Assembly (NCBI GenBank): GCA_002428985.1
Contig: DIYL01000015.1
Location: forward strand, 391,628 to 455,627
Direction of reading: 5' to 3'
Length of the DNA: 64,000 bases
Source of the DNA: Anaerolineales bacterium UBA6055
GTDB lineage: Bacteria; Chloroflexota; Anaerolineae; Aggregatilineales; Phototrophicaceae
The translations under genes and the position numbers were made by a program. The notes beneath the pieces were generated by a model. It saw nothing but the letters and a program-made list of their open reading frames with translations, was not told the DNA's origin and searched no databases. Below, one piece after another: positions 9,670-18,397 of this stretch (its first letter is position 1; each line of letters opens with the position of its first letter).

Positions 9670-11148
9670 TTGAGCAATACAGATAACCGTACTGTACGCG
9701 TACGTTATGCACCCAGTCCAACTGGCCCACAGCATATTGGTGGTATTCGGACTGCTCTATTTGGATGGTTATATGCCCGTCATCACGGTGGTCAATTTAT
9801 CCTACGTATTGAGGATACAGATCGTACCCGCTATGTCGAAGGGTCAGTAGATCTTATTCTTGACGCGTTTAACTGGCTCGGTATGGATATAGACGAAGGC
9901 CCAGTACAAGGTGGTGATTACGGTCCTTATGTACAATCAGAACGCCTCGACCTGTATCAAAAATGGGCAAATTGGTTAGTCGACAATGGCAAAGCATATA
10001 AATGTTTCGCAACCCCAGATGAACTTGCAGAAATGCGTAAAGCAGGTACAGGGTATGATCGACGTTACCGTGACATCAATCCAGAAAAGATCGCAGAGCT
10101 GGAAGCCGAAGGGCGCGATTATGTTATTCGCTTTAAGATGCCACTGGACGGCAAAACTGTCGGCGATGATTTAATCCGAGGTACAGTAGAGTTTGACAAC
10201 AGCGAATTACAAGATGCGGTTATCCTAAAGTCAGATGGGTTTCCAACATATCATCTCGCCCATGTTGTTGATGACCATCATATGGAGATTTCACATGTGA
10301 CCCGCGCAATCGAATGGCTATCATCGTACCCGTTACATATACAAATTTGGGATGCGATTGGTTGGGAAAAGCCAAAGTTCGCGCACTTACCTGTTTTTCT
10401 AAATCCTAATGGTAAAGGCAAGCTCAGCAAACGTTCATCGAGTTTTGATAGCGACGGCCATAAGGTACCTGTCCTTATTCATGAGTTTATAGAGCTTGGC
10501 TATTTGCCCGAAGCTGTCATGAACTTCTTGACGAACATCGGTTGGAACTTTGGTGATGACCAAGAGATCTTTACTACTAAAGAAGCAATTGAACGATTTG
10601 AACTACAAGATGTAAATCCAGCCAATAGCGCATACCCTGTTGCTAAATTAGACTGGCTCAATGGACAATATATGCAAACCGCTGATGTCGATTATCTGGA
10701 AGGTTTGCTCAAGCCAATCTTGGAAAATGCGGGTTTCACAGTCGACAGCGATCGTTTGAAACAGGTCATCCCAATTTTACAAGTACGCCTAAAATCACTC
10801 AATGATGTTGTGGATATGGCAGGATTTTTCTTTGATGATTGGGATAATTTCACCGCCCCATCACAAGATATTCTGTTGCAAAAGAAGATGGACGCCAATT
10901 CAACTAAAGAAGTTCTCGAAAAATCACTCCCAGTATTAGAAGCGCTTGATAACTTTGCTCATGATAAACAATATGAAGCTATGAAAACTTTTGCAAAAGA
11001 AAGTGGATTCAAAAACGGTCAGGTTTTTGGGACATTACGGGCAGCAGTCACTGCACAAAAAGTTTCACCGCCGACGTTTGAAACAATGGAAATCCTAGGC
11101 AAAGACGAATCAATTCGTCGCATTAAGCTTGCAATCGAATCACTTTAG
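9670..11148 (+). CDS. gltX: Glutamyl-tRNA synthetase
   Basis: Class I aminoacyl-tRNA synthetase charging tRNA-Glu. The HIGH-type motif is at about residues 13-23 (PSPTGPQHIGG) and the KMSKS-type motif is KLSKR at about 255. The block VVDDHHMEISHVTRAIEWL is typical of GluRS, followed by the anticodon-binding C-terminal half. 492 residues is normal. The start is TTG 9670, nine bases after AAAGGAG; the nearer ATG at 9663 is out of frame and terminates after seven codons. A TATAAT at 9633-9638 may be its -10. A tRNA-Gln gene follows. Confidence 0.97.
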   Translation: MSNTDNRTVRVRYAPSPTGPQHIGGIRTALFGWLYARHHGGQFILRIEDTDRTRYVEGSVDLILDAFNWLGMDIDEGPVQGGDYGPYVQSERLDLYQKWANWLVDNGKAYKCFATPDELAEMRKAGTGYDRRYRDINPEKIAELEAEGRDYVIRFKMPLDGKTVGDDLIRGTVEFDNSELQDAVILKSDGFPTYHLAHVVDDHHMEISHVTRAIEWLSSYPLHIQIWDAIGWEKPKFAHLPVFLNPNGKGKLSKRSSSFDSDGHKVPVLIHEFIELGYLPEAVMNFLTNIGWNFGDDQEIFTTKEAIERFELQDVNPANSAYPVAKLDWLNGQYMQTADVDYLEGLLKPILENAGFTVDSDRLKQVIPILQVRLKSLNDVVDMAGFFFDDWDNFTAPSQDILLQKKMDANSTKEVLEKSLPVLEALDNFAHDKQYEAMKTFAKESGFKNGQVFGTLRAAVTAQKVSPPTFETMEILGKDESIRRIKLAIESL

Positions 11149-11162
11149 GCAAGACTTAAATC

Positions 11163-11191
11163 TTGAAATTCCACAGTAGACCTGCTACGAT
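11163..11191 (+). promoter_or_regulatory. Promoter for tRNA-Gln
   Basis: TTGAAA at 11163-11168 and TACGAT at 11186-11191 are separated by exactly 17 bases, placing transcription start a few bases before the tRNA at 11205. The site lies just after the gltX stop. An overlapping imperfect inverted repeat (AGTAGACCT ... AGGTCTGCT, 11175-11202) has no T-run. Confidence 0.6.
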
Positions 11192-11204
11192 TTAGGTCTG
11201 CTAT

Positions 11205-11276
11205 TGGGAGATAGTTTAATTGGCAAAACAGCGGATTCTGGTTCCGCCATTCCTGGTTCGAGTCCAGGTCTCCCAG
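11205..11276 (+). tRNA. tRNA-Gln (anticodon CTG)
   Basis: 72-nt cloverleaf. Acceptor TGGGAGA (11205-11211) pairs with TCTCCCA (11269-11275), discriminator G11276. The anticodon arm is GCGGA-TTCTGGT-TCCGC, giving anticodon CTG. The T arm is CCTGG-TTCGAGT-CCAGG. The CCA end is not encoded. It lies directly after gltX, the synthetase that in many bacteria also mischarges tRNA-Gln with glutamate for the amidotransferase route. Confidence 0.95.
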
Positions 11277-11472
11277 CTCAATAACCCCTCCATCGGCCAT
11301 TCACCACTATCCAAATCATCAATCCTAGTACTCTATGTCATGCATTATGGGGTGATGATACAATCAAAAATCATACCCGCTTTTCTCTAAGCAGCACGAC
11401 ATTCTGATGTTTAAGCATGAGAGTATATTGAGCACACATTGTTGATATGATCAAATGATTTATACTATCCTT

Positions 11473-14220
11473 ATGTTAAATTCAATTCTGGCAACCAAAC
11501 TATTTGTACCACAACAACGTCATGATGCAGTGTCACGTTCTATCTTATTACAGCGGTTGGCACATGCAGTAAATGGTAAATTGACACTTATTTCTGCCCC
11601 CGCAGGTTTTGGTAAAACCACACTAGCTAGTCAATGGATAAAGCAATCTGGATATTCGCACACATGGTTATCTCTCGATAAGTCCGATAGCGATCCGACT
11701 CGATTTTTGACCTATCTCATTTCTTCACTAGAGGAAATCTTACCAGAAGTCGGGGGAGGACTCATTGCCAGATTATCGTCACCTCAGCCCCCACCACACG
11801 AGATTATTCTAACGACACTAATAAACAACATCTTGAGAGCAACCGATCAGACCTTTATCTTTGTTATAGACGATTATCATGTACTTGATTCAAGTGCTAT
11901 TGATAACTTATTAGAATTTTTTATTGAGCATCAACCACCACAGATGCATCTCGTTATCACAACAAGGGAAGACCCGTCGTTTTCACTAGCACGTTTGCGA
12001 GCACGCGGTGAGTTAATAGAAATTCGTATTGCTGATTTGCGGTTTACAACAGAAGAGATTATTAATTTTTTTGATAGCATTCCGAATCTAAACCTCTCAA
12101 CGGATGATATATCCACGCTAGAGGCGCGTACCGAAGGTTGGATCGCTAGTCTACAAATGGCTGCCATTTCGATGCAACGCCATGACGACTTGGCGGGATT
12201 TCTAGAATCATTTAGTGGTAGTCATCGTTTCATACTTGACTATCTTATGGAAGAGGTTTTAGAGCATCAAACATCAGATGTTGTTGAATTTTTGCTACAA
12301 ACATCATTTTTGGATCGCTTATCTGGGTCATTGTGTGATGCTGTTACTGACAAAACAAACAGCCAAAACATGCTAGAAATGTTGGAACACAACAACATGC
12401 TAATTGTGCCATTAGATGATGAGCGTCATTGGTACCGTTATCATCATCTCTTTGCAGATGTCCTCACTGCTCATGCAAACAAGACATTATCAGAACAAAT
12501 GCGTCGCTATCAATTGCGCGCAAGCAAGTGGTACGAGGAACAAGGGCTGAAACACGAGGCTATTCAGTATGCACATAATGCAAAAGATCATCACCGTGTC
12601 GCAGATTTGTTAGAATTATCGTGGCCAGCAATCTTTAATGGCTTTAAACCAGCGACTTGGTTAGGTTGGGTGCAGACTTTACCTGACGAGATGGTCAAAA
12701 CTCGTCCTGTCTTGAGTGCAGGATACGCTTGGGTTCTAATAGATGAGCGGCACTTAGATGATGTAGAGAACAGACTGCGTGATGCAAAACGAGGTCTAGA
12801 TTCTAGCATTGGAAAGAAACATGATGATGTATTACCAATAATTGTAAATGAAACAGAATTCGCATCACTCCCATCAACGATAGCTGGGGGATATGCCTAT
12901 CTATCACACATGCGGGGAGATGCACCTGCAACAATACGCCATGCTCACCAAGCGCTAGACTTGCTGCCAAAATATGATCATTATAATCGGGGCATTATAG
13001 CGTTATTTCTCGGTATGGGATATTGGGAGATAGGTAAACTTACGTCAGCATATGCAGCCTTTATGAAAAGTACTGAAAGTTTAAAACGCGCCAATCATAT
13101 TCACTTTCAGATTGTTAGCTTAGTCCTGCTAGCAGATGTCAACATGGCGCAAGGACGTCTCCATGATGCACAAAAAATGTACACAACTGCCCTCAATCTG
13201 GCGACCTCAGATGCAACTAAATACGATAAAGGCAATGAAGCAAATTCCTTTATACCGGGAACTATCAATCTGTATGCGGGATTAAGTGAACTAAATCGAA
13301 AGCGAGGAGATCTTAAAACAGCTCAGGACTATGTCGATAAAGGGTTAGCGCTTCGAAATCAGACTGTTTTCTCAGCAGGCACTTATCGTTTGGCGGTCGA
13401 AATGGCATTAATCCAAATAGGCAACAGAGAGTTTGCAAATGCATTAACTATATTAGATGAGCTAAATGATCATAATCAACAAGGAACCGCATTTACACGA
13501 CACCGTCTAACGGCTTTCCGAGCATATATCAATCTTTTACAAGGCAAATTAGACAAAGCACTAGAATGCGCAAAACACGCAGACCTTTCTGCTAAAGACA
13601 TAATCACTTTCAGTCAAGAGTTTGAATATCTAACCCTCGCGCGTGTTCTTATCGCTCTATATGCAGAACAAAAGACTGAAACAGCAATTGAAGAAGCCTA
13701 TCAAATCATCGAGAATCTACTCGGTTTGGCACAAGAGGAGTCGCGCACCGACAGCATTATTGAGTTACTAATTTCAAAAGCAATCATATATCAAGTACAA
13801 GATAAGACCACACCTGCCCTCAATACAATAGAAGAAGCACTTCAACTTGCCGTTCCAGAAGGTTATGTTCAGGTCTTCGTTGATAGTGGTCAACCTGTAC
13901 GCCAACTACTCTCGAAAATGTTAACACTAGGAGGCGACGTAGACTATGTTAGACACCTTCTACAAGTAATGAGTAATGCTGATACTAGTGATAAATCACA
14001 AACCGTTGTCCCAAATCAATTACTCATTGAACCGCTCAGCAATCGAGAATTAGATGTGCTTCAATTAATTATCAACGGTCATACTAATCAAGCCATTGCT
14101 GATGAACTTGTCATTGCGCTGAGCACAGTCAAAAAACATGTCAATAATATCTATGGCAAATTAAATGTCGCCAATCGGACGCAAGCAATTAAACGTGCTC
14201 GCGAACTTAATATCCTCTGA
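11473..14220 (+). CDS. MalT-like LuxR-family transcriptional regulator (STAND ATPase), copy 1
   Basis: Large signal-transduction ATPase regulator. Walker A is APAGFGKTT near residue 45, Walker B is VIDDYH, with the following ITTREDPSFS block typical of MalT-like proteins. A TPR-like helical region fills about 400-830, and the last ~65 residues are a LuxR helix-turn-helix (LSNRELDVLQLIINGHTNQA). About 915 residues. The frame begins at ATG 11455, but ATG 11473 (MLNSILATKLFVP) matches the usual family start; no clear ribosome site is seen. The downstream small protein gene (14392) and the second regulator at 21462-24158 form a paralogous arrangement. Inducer unknown. Confidence 0.93.
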   Translation: MLNSILATKLFVPQQRHDAVSRSILLQRLAHAVNGKLTLISAPAGFGKTTLASQWIKQSGYSHTWLSLDKSDSDPTRFLTYLISSLEEILPEVGGGLIARLSSPQPPPHEIILTTLINNILRATDQTFIFVIDDYHVLDSSAIDNLLEFFIEHQPPQMHLVITTREDPSFSLARLRARGELIEIRIADLRFTTEEIINFFDSIPNLNLSTDDISTLEARTEGWIASLQMAAISMQRHDDLAGFLESFSGSHRFILDYLMEEVLEHQTSDVVEFLLQTSFLDRLSGSLCDAVTDKTNSQNMLEMLEHNNMLIVPLDDERHWYRYHHLFADVLTAHANKTLSEQMRRYQLRASKWYEEQGLKHEAIQYAHNAKDHHRVADLLELSWPAIFNGFKPATWLGWVQTLPDEMVKTRPVLSAGYAWVLIDERHLDDVENRLRDAKRGLDSSIGKKHDDVLPIIVNETEFASLPSTIAGGYAYLSHMRGDAPATIRHAHQALDLLPKYDHYNRGIIALFLGMGYWEIGKLTSAYAAFMKSTESLKRANHIHFQIVSLVLLADVNMAQGRLHDAQKMYTTALNLATSDATKYDKGNEANSFIPGTINLYAGLSELNRKRGDLKTAQDYVDKGLALRNQTVFSAGTYRLAVEMALIQIGNREFANALTILDELNDHNQQGTAFTRHRLTAFRAYINLLQGKLDKALECAKHADLSAKDIITFSQEFEYLTLARVLIALYAEQKTETAIEEAYQIIENLLGLAQEESRTDSIIELLISKAIIYQVQDKTTPALNTIEEALQLAVPEGYVQVFVDSGQPVRQLLSKMLTLGGDVDYVRHLLQVMSNADTSDKSQTVVPNQLLIEPLSNRELDVLQLIINGHTNQAIADELVIALSTVKKHVNNIYGKLNVANRTQAIKRARELNIL

Positions 14221-14336
14221 TGTTCCCTATTCTCACCGATTAGAACCGACCCTATCCAAAATACACCCCTCAATAGAACCTAAGTATGCCGACATTAGAC
14301 CTCTAGTTTCATACACTATGTGCAACGGTTGAGTAA

Positions 14337-14366
14337 GACAGTATCTGATGAATATTTCAGACTGTC
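14337..14366. promoter_or_regulatory. Inverted repeat, candidate operator
   Basis: GACAGTATCTGA (14337-14348) and TCAGACTGTC (14357-14366) form an imperfect inverted repeat (GACAG/CTGTC and TCTGA/TCAGA) in the 171-base gap before the small protein gene at 14392. Such a dyad could bind a dimeric regulator, perhaps the adjacent LuxR protein. No T-run follows, so it is not a terminator. Confidence 0.4.
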
Positions 14367-14391
14367 ACAAACCAGAAAGTAGGTCTTGTAT

Positions 14392-14646
14392 ATGCCAGAC
14401 ATGTTGCAAACGGATCGTAATTATGATCAACCTAGTGTGTATCAAATTCGCATCGACGGGCATTTAGATCAGATGTGGTCAACACGGTTTGAAAATATGA
14501 CCCTAACCTATGAAGGCAATCACATCACATTGCTTACGGGAGAAATGATTGACCAGGCCATGCTCTACAAAATCTTAAGGCAAATTCGAGATCTAGGCTT
14601 ACCACTACTCTCAGTAACACGCTTAACTTCAGATGATGGATCATAA
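14392..14646 (+). CDS. Small conserved protein of unnamed family, copy 1
   Basis: 84 residues, no membrane segment. It shares a clear pattern with the product at 19345-19581: Y-x-IR-x(4)-L-x(3)-W-x(3)-FE-x-MT-x-TY near the N terminus, then G-E-x-IDQA-x-L and RxLGxxLxSxTR near the C terminus. From memory, such proteins occur in Chloroflexota and Actinobacteria beside regulators and redox enzymes; the function is not known. ATG 14392 is chosen over the in-frame TTG 14386 because AGTAGG lies eight bases before it. Follows the LuxR regulator and precedes the DUF1772 gene. Confidence 0.7.
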   Translation: MPDMLQTDRNYDQPSVYQIRIDGHLDQMWSTRFENMTLTYEGNHITLLTGEMIDQAMLYKILRQIRDLGLPLLSVTRLTSDDGS

Positions 14647-14722
14647 ATTACTCAACTGTCATTATCGTTTTAGTCACGTGACGCATTATTCGTCATACAA
14701 ACAAATCAGGAGACTATATCAT

Positions 14723-15226
14723 ATGTCAGTATCAACACTTTTCCCAATTATGCTCACCATCGCTACCCTTTTTAGTTCATTAGCTACCGGACTTGTTTTC
14801 ACTTTCGCTATCGTCACAATGCCAGGTATCAAGAAACTAAATGACCGCGAATTTATTCACGCATTCCAAGTTATGGACGGTATCATTCAAGATGGACAAC
14901 CTATTTTCATCTTGGTGTGGTTAGGGTCGGTTCTAGCACTCATCATAAGCACGGTTATCGGATTTGGTCAACTTGAAGGTCTCCCACGTATCCTGTTAAT
15001 TGTTGCAACAGCTCTCTATATTTTTGGCATGCAACTTCCGACGATTCGCTTCAATATTCCACTGAATAACCAACTGCAAACACTTCAAGTAGACGCAATG
15101 AATGAAGAGGAACTCAAAACCGCGCGTCAAGAATTTGAACCAGAATGGAATCGCTGGAATACCTTGAGAACACTTGTTGCCACAGTCGCATGTATCTTGT
15201 TGTTTGTTGTATTGATCATGCTCTAA
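14723..15226 (+). CDS. DUF1772 family membrane protein (anthrone oxygenase-like)
   Basis: 167 residues with four hydrophobic helices. The arrangement matches DUF1772: an N-terminal helix with TGLVFTFAIVTMPGI, a central LPTIRFNIPLNNQL block, and a C-terminal EWNRWNTLRTLVA block followed by a last helix. Some fungal members act in anthrone oxidation; bacterial roles are mostly unknown. I chose ATG 14723 because AGGAGA lies nine bases upstream; the same frame opens at 14633 but that part overlaps the preceding gene. Confidence 0.8.
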   Translation: MSVSTLFPIMLTIATLFSSLATGLVFTFAIVTMPGIKKLNDREFIHAFQVMDGIIQDGQPIFILVWLGSVLALIISTVIGFGQLEGLPRILLIVATALYIFGMQLPTIRFNIPLNNQLQTLQVDAMNEEELKTARQEFEPEWNRWNTLRTLVATVACILLFVVLIML

Positions 15227-15300
15227 GGGCGTTACACCGACATAGATGGGCGAGTGCATTGTAATCTCGCCCCAAACCCTAGTATAAGTGAGGTAATTCA

Positions 15301-16344
15301 ATGATCTTAGAGACAATGAACCGTATTGATACTCCATATCCTGCAACTTCAATCGACCGTTTTCTACTATGGGTCGCTAACCTTAAAATTTCGATATGGT
15401 TCTTTTTTACATTATTCCTATTGGTGTTGATTGTTATATTTCACGGGCTGGCATGAGTGGCAGGTATCGTTCCATTTGGGACATTTGACCTATATCGGGC
15501 GTCAGTACCGGTTTATCCTATCAGTTCTTTCATGCTCATCCACTACCTCAATCATATCGCTCGAAAATCACTTTATACATTCCGATCTGTCATGGATGTT
15601 GATGATAACGAATTCGCCTATCTAGAATATAAATTGCTAGTGCTTCCACGTTCTGGTGTACTTACAACAATTATCATTTCGCTTATACTTACGGTCTTGT
15701 ATGTGGCATCGACCCCTTACTTGCTTAGTTTGATGCAAACACACCTAGCAATTGCCGTAGTAGAGTGCATCATCTATTTCTTTGCATTTTCTATCATGGG
15801 CATTTATTTTTATCATAACCTCTGGCAACTCCGCACCGTACGAGAAATTCATAACCATATTAAGCATATTGATCTCTTCAATCGTACGCCCTTATACGCA
15901 TTTTCTAATCTATCATCTCGTACAGGTATTAGTTTATTAGTCATGAGTTATTTTGGCATTGTTACCGATCCAGCTACCTTCACCAACATAGCATTGATTA
16001 ATGTAACAATCGCAGCCTCCATCATTGCTGTCCTCTGTTTTTTACTGCCATTACAGGGTATTTATCGGCGGATTGTTGCAGAAAAACGACGAACACTCGC
16101 ATCTGTAAATCAGAGATTTGGAACAATGATGAGTCAATTCGAAGATATAACAGATGATCAGCATAGTACAGATATAGTCGAATACCATCAAATGTTAGCC
16201 AACTTATCTACCACACGTAATACAATCGAACAAATACCAACACTACCGTGGGAGAATTCAACATTATTTGGCTTTATATCGGTATTCTTGATTCCATTTC
16301 TTGCAAGGTTAGCTTTCAGTTTTTTATTGACATTGTTTATCTGA
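15301..16344 (+). pseudogene. Multi-pass membrane protein gene interrupted by one in-frame TGA
   Basis: ATG 15301 follows AGTGAGG by seven bases and opens a 51-codon frame ending in a transmembrane helix (FFFTLFLLVLIVIFHGLA), stopped by TGA at 15454-15456. The very next codon, GTG 15457, continues in the same frame for 295 codons of membrane protein (five or six helices, C-terminal charged loop). There is no ribosome site for the second part because its upstream region is the first part. The simplest reading is one ~347-codon gene with a TGG- or CGA-to-TGA change. TGA is a normal stop elsewhere in the window. Family not recognised. Confidence 0.7.
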
Positions 16345-16410
16345 TAAACGTCTTTTTCCAAAAATATCGCCCACCCACGAAGTACATCTTTACTAGAAAT
16401 CTATTCTCCA

Positions 16411-16440
16411 GATGAGGCTATTACCTCACATAGCCTCATC
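16411..16440. other. Perfect 10-bp hairpin at the convergent gene ends
   Basis: GATGAGGCTA (16411-16420) and TAGCCTCATC (16431-16440) are exact complements with a 10-base loop. It overlaps the stop of the minus-strand oxidoreductase and lies between convergent genes, where a bidirectional terminator would be expected. Neither strand has a T-run after it, so termination is only a possibility. Confidence 0.4.
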
Positions 16441-17424
16441 ACCGTGGATTATATTGATTACAACATTACCACTTTTACCTTCTGTCTCAACATAATGATG
16501 CGCCTCAGATATTTCACCAAGTGAATAACGCTTATCAATGACAACCTTAAGCATATCTGTCGCAATTAGGTTAAGAAGATAATTCAGGTCATCTTCAAGT
16601 TGGTGAACCTGTCCGAAAATAACACGTTTATTACTCTTATCAGCAAATACTCTCCCACGAATTATATGCATCACTCTTGGATTCGCTAATACATATCTTC
16701 CACCTGATTTGAGCCTGGCCATACTTCCTGAGTATGGGCTTTTACCAATGACATCAAAAATTACATCGTAGGTCGTATTCTGTTTGGTAAAATCCGTCTG
16801 TGTGTAATCAATAACATAATCAGCTCCCAATGACTTCATAAGGGTTTGCTTCTTCGCATTATCAACACCCGTCACCTCAGCTCCAAACATTTTCGCTAAC
16901 TGAATTGCATAAGATCCAATACTGCCACCTGCACCCACAATCAACACCTTCTCATTGGGCTGTATGTTGGCTTTACGCATAAAGTATAGGGCTTCTAAAC
17001 CACCAACTGGGACTGCAGCAGCTTCTTCGAACGAGACTATATCAGGTTTAATTGTAAGAACCCCTTCATCAGATTTTGCTGGAATAGTGATATATTCAGC
17101 ATGTCCGCCTAGCCCCGGTCCTGTTGTCCCAACAACAGCATCGCCAATACTAAATTGCGTAACTTTGTTTCCTACTGCTTCGACTTCACCACTGAATTCC
17201 TGCCCTAGAACAATATTACGTGGTCGGAGAACACCCATATAGAGACGTAATGGTATAAGTAACCATAACGGAAACCGCTGAGTACGGATTTCATAATCGC
17301 CTGCCGTAATTGTTGTTGCATGAACTTTGACTAGCGCTTCATCATCTTTTAATTGTGGTTTAGGAATATCGTGTAGTTCAAGCCCATCAAGTGATCCATA
17401 TTTTGTCCACACAACCGCTTGCAT
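16426..17424 (-). CDS. NAD(P)H quinone oxidoreductase-like MDR protein, copy 1
   Basis: Medium-chain dehydrogenase/reductase of the zinc-less quinone-reductase type. The N-terminal GroES-like domain has VKVHATTITAGDYEIR and LGQEFSGEVEAVGNKV. The Rossmann nucleotide site is VGAGGSIGSYAIQLAKMFGA near residue 150. The structural-zinc cysteines of alcohol dehydrogenases are absent. 332 residues. It ends the minus-strand run that starts at 19315, and its start is six bases after the VOC gene stop, so the two are probably co-translated. It is paralogous to the product at 18398-19315 (shared VGG..ALY and ANIQP..KVLI blocks). Substrate unknown. Confidence 0.9.
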   Translation of the reverse strand: MQAVVWTKYGSLDGLELHDIPKPQLKDDEALVKVHATTITAGDYEIRTQRFPLWLLIPLRLYMGVLRPRNIVLGQEFSGEVEAVGNKVTQFSIGDAVVGTTGPGLGGHAEYITIPAKSDEGVLTIKPDIVSFEEAAAVPVGGLEALYFMRKANIQPNEKVLIVGAGGSIGSYAIQLAKMFGAEVTGVDNAKKQTLMKSLGADYVIDYTQTDFTKQNTTYDVIFDVIGKSPYSGSMARLKSGGRYVLANPRVMHIIRGRVFADKSNKRVIFGQVHQLEDDLNYLLNLIATDMLKVVIDKRYSLGEISEAHHYVETEGKSGNVVINIIHGDEAM

Positions 17425-17429
17425 AATAT

Positions 17430-17819
17430 TTATTCTCCTTCAAATACAGTTGTCTCGGTTATACGAATATAGAATCCATTAGGGTCAAGCACACGAAAGT
17501 CTCTCAGCCCCCATGGTCGTCTTGCGAGTGTATCTGCAATTCCCCAGTTTTCACGTTGTACCTGTGAATAAACAGAATCAACATCAACAACTTCAATAAC
17601 AATCTCGATCCCTAAACCCACTGCACGATTGTGTGGTTTCAATGGATGATCATCTGACAATTGTGATTGATCTTGCAATGCAATCAGTACCCCATCTTTA
17701 CGAAATACTGAATACGCATCCGGTTGAAAAGTTACGGTCTCAAAACCCAATACACGGGTGTAAAAATCCATCGAACTAGCTACAGAATTCACAAATAATT
17801 CAAGTCGTAATCGTGTCAG
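17430..17819 (-). CDS. VOC/glyoxalase-family protein, start uncertain
   Basis: A single VOC domain: SMDFYTRVLGFETVTF at the start and RDFRVLDPNGFYIRITE at the end, typical of glyoxalase, bleomycin-resistance and extradiol-dioxygenase folds. The family N-terminal strand (RLRLELFVNSV) is encoded upstream of the nearest usual start (GTG 17792). To include it I use CTG at 17819, which directly follows GGGGGGAAAG. A six-G run sits there: one G fewer would join the frame to an ATG 18 bases upstream (MIGGK...). So this may be a rare CTG start or a run-length change. Lies just before the MDR gene. Confidence 0.7.
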   Translation of the reverse strand: MTRLRLELFVNSVASSMDFYTRVLGFETVTFQPDAYSVFRKDGVLIALQDQSQLSDDHPLKPHNRAVGLGIEIVIEVVDVDSVYSQVQRENWGIADTLARRPWGLRDFRVLDPNGFYIRITETTVFEGE

Positions 17820-17874
17820 CTTTCCCCCCGATCATTTGAGTAGGAACAGGTGTATGCTGTTGCGAATAAACAAA

Positions 17875-18355
17875 TTATGCGAGTACAAAGGCGGCTTGAA
17901 ACACATTCAAAACGAGCGCTGTAAAATAGAAAGCAGGTGCGAGATGCGGATAGAGATCCATTATGGTTAGGATCAAGGGTAACTGCATCGGGACTTCCAG
18001 CAACAACCAGAAGAATATTGAGGTCAACGGATTCGTCCGCGCTCGTGCCACTGTAAATTCTCTGTTCTCTGGTAAATTCAGCGAAACGAGTGTAACAGAC
18101 CAACTCAGAATCAAGAAAACAAGACTACATACGACCCAAAGTGTACGACCTTCAACACCATAATAGTGACCTAACCCGACAGGAATGAGCGCTGCCACAA
18201 TAACCACAAGCCCAATCGTAACCACTGCCCGAATCTGCCCAATCTGAGAGGCATCATTACTGTTTCGGCCAGTTGCACTGATAAGCGCACCAAATTCCAA
18301 CAAACACACCGGCAATTTGAGCAATTGTGATTAACAAACTAAAATCCTGTGACAT
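17875..18355 (-). pseudogene. Four-helix membrane protein gene with a frameshift
   Basis: ATG 18355 has an excellent ribosome site (GGAGGAG, six bases away) and reads MSQDFSLLITIAQIAGVFVG, then goes out of frame and stops. Removing one base near 18292-18300 (a GGAATTT stretch) gives GVFVGFGALISATGRN, which joins the 149-residue open frame ending at 17875 (QIRAVVTIGLVV ... LNVFQAAFVLA). That frame ends at TAA where a CAA would extend it (FVLA-Q-FVYSQQ), so a second lesion is possible. The intact product would have four or five membrane helices. Function unknown; it lies between an MDR gene and the VOC gene. Confidence 0.7.
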
Positions 18356-18397
18356 GATTTTCTCCTCCCATAGCATGGTAATGAGTTATACAACTGA

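Noticed and set aside
11175..11202. Hairpin between gltX and tRNA-Gln as a terminator
   Set aside because: The stem has no T-run and overlaps the likely tRNA promoter.
15454..15456. TGA recoded as tryptophan or selenocysteine
   Set aside because: TGA ends clear genes elsewhere (rodA, the first LuxR gene, an MDR gene) and there is no sign of a selenocysteine insertion hairpin.
17816..18103. 95-residue open frame on the minus strand
   Set aside because: It is a shadow of the broken membrane gene in another frame and has no ribosome site or family features.
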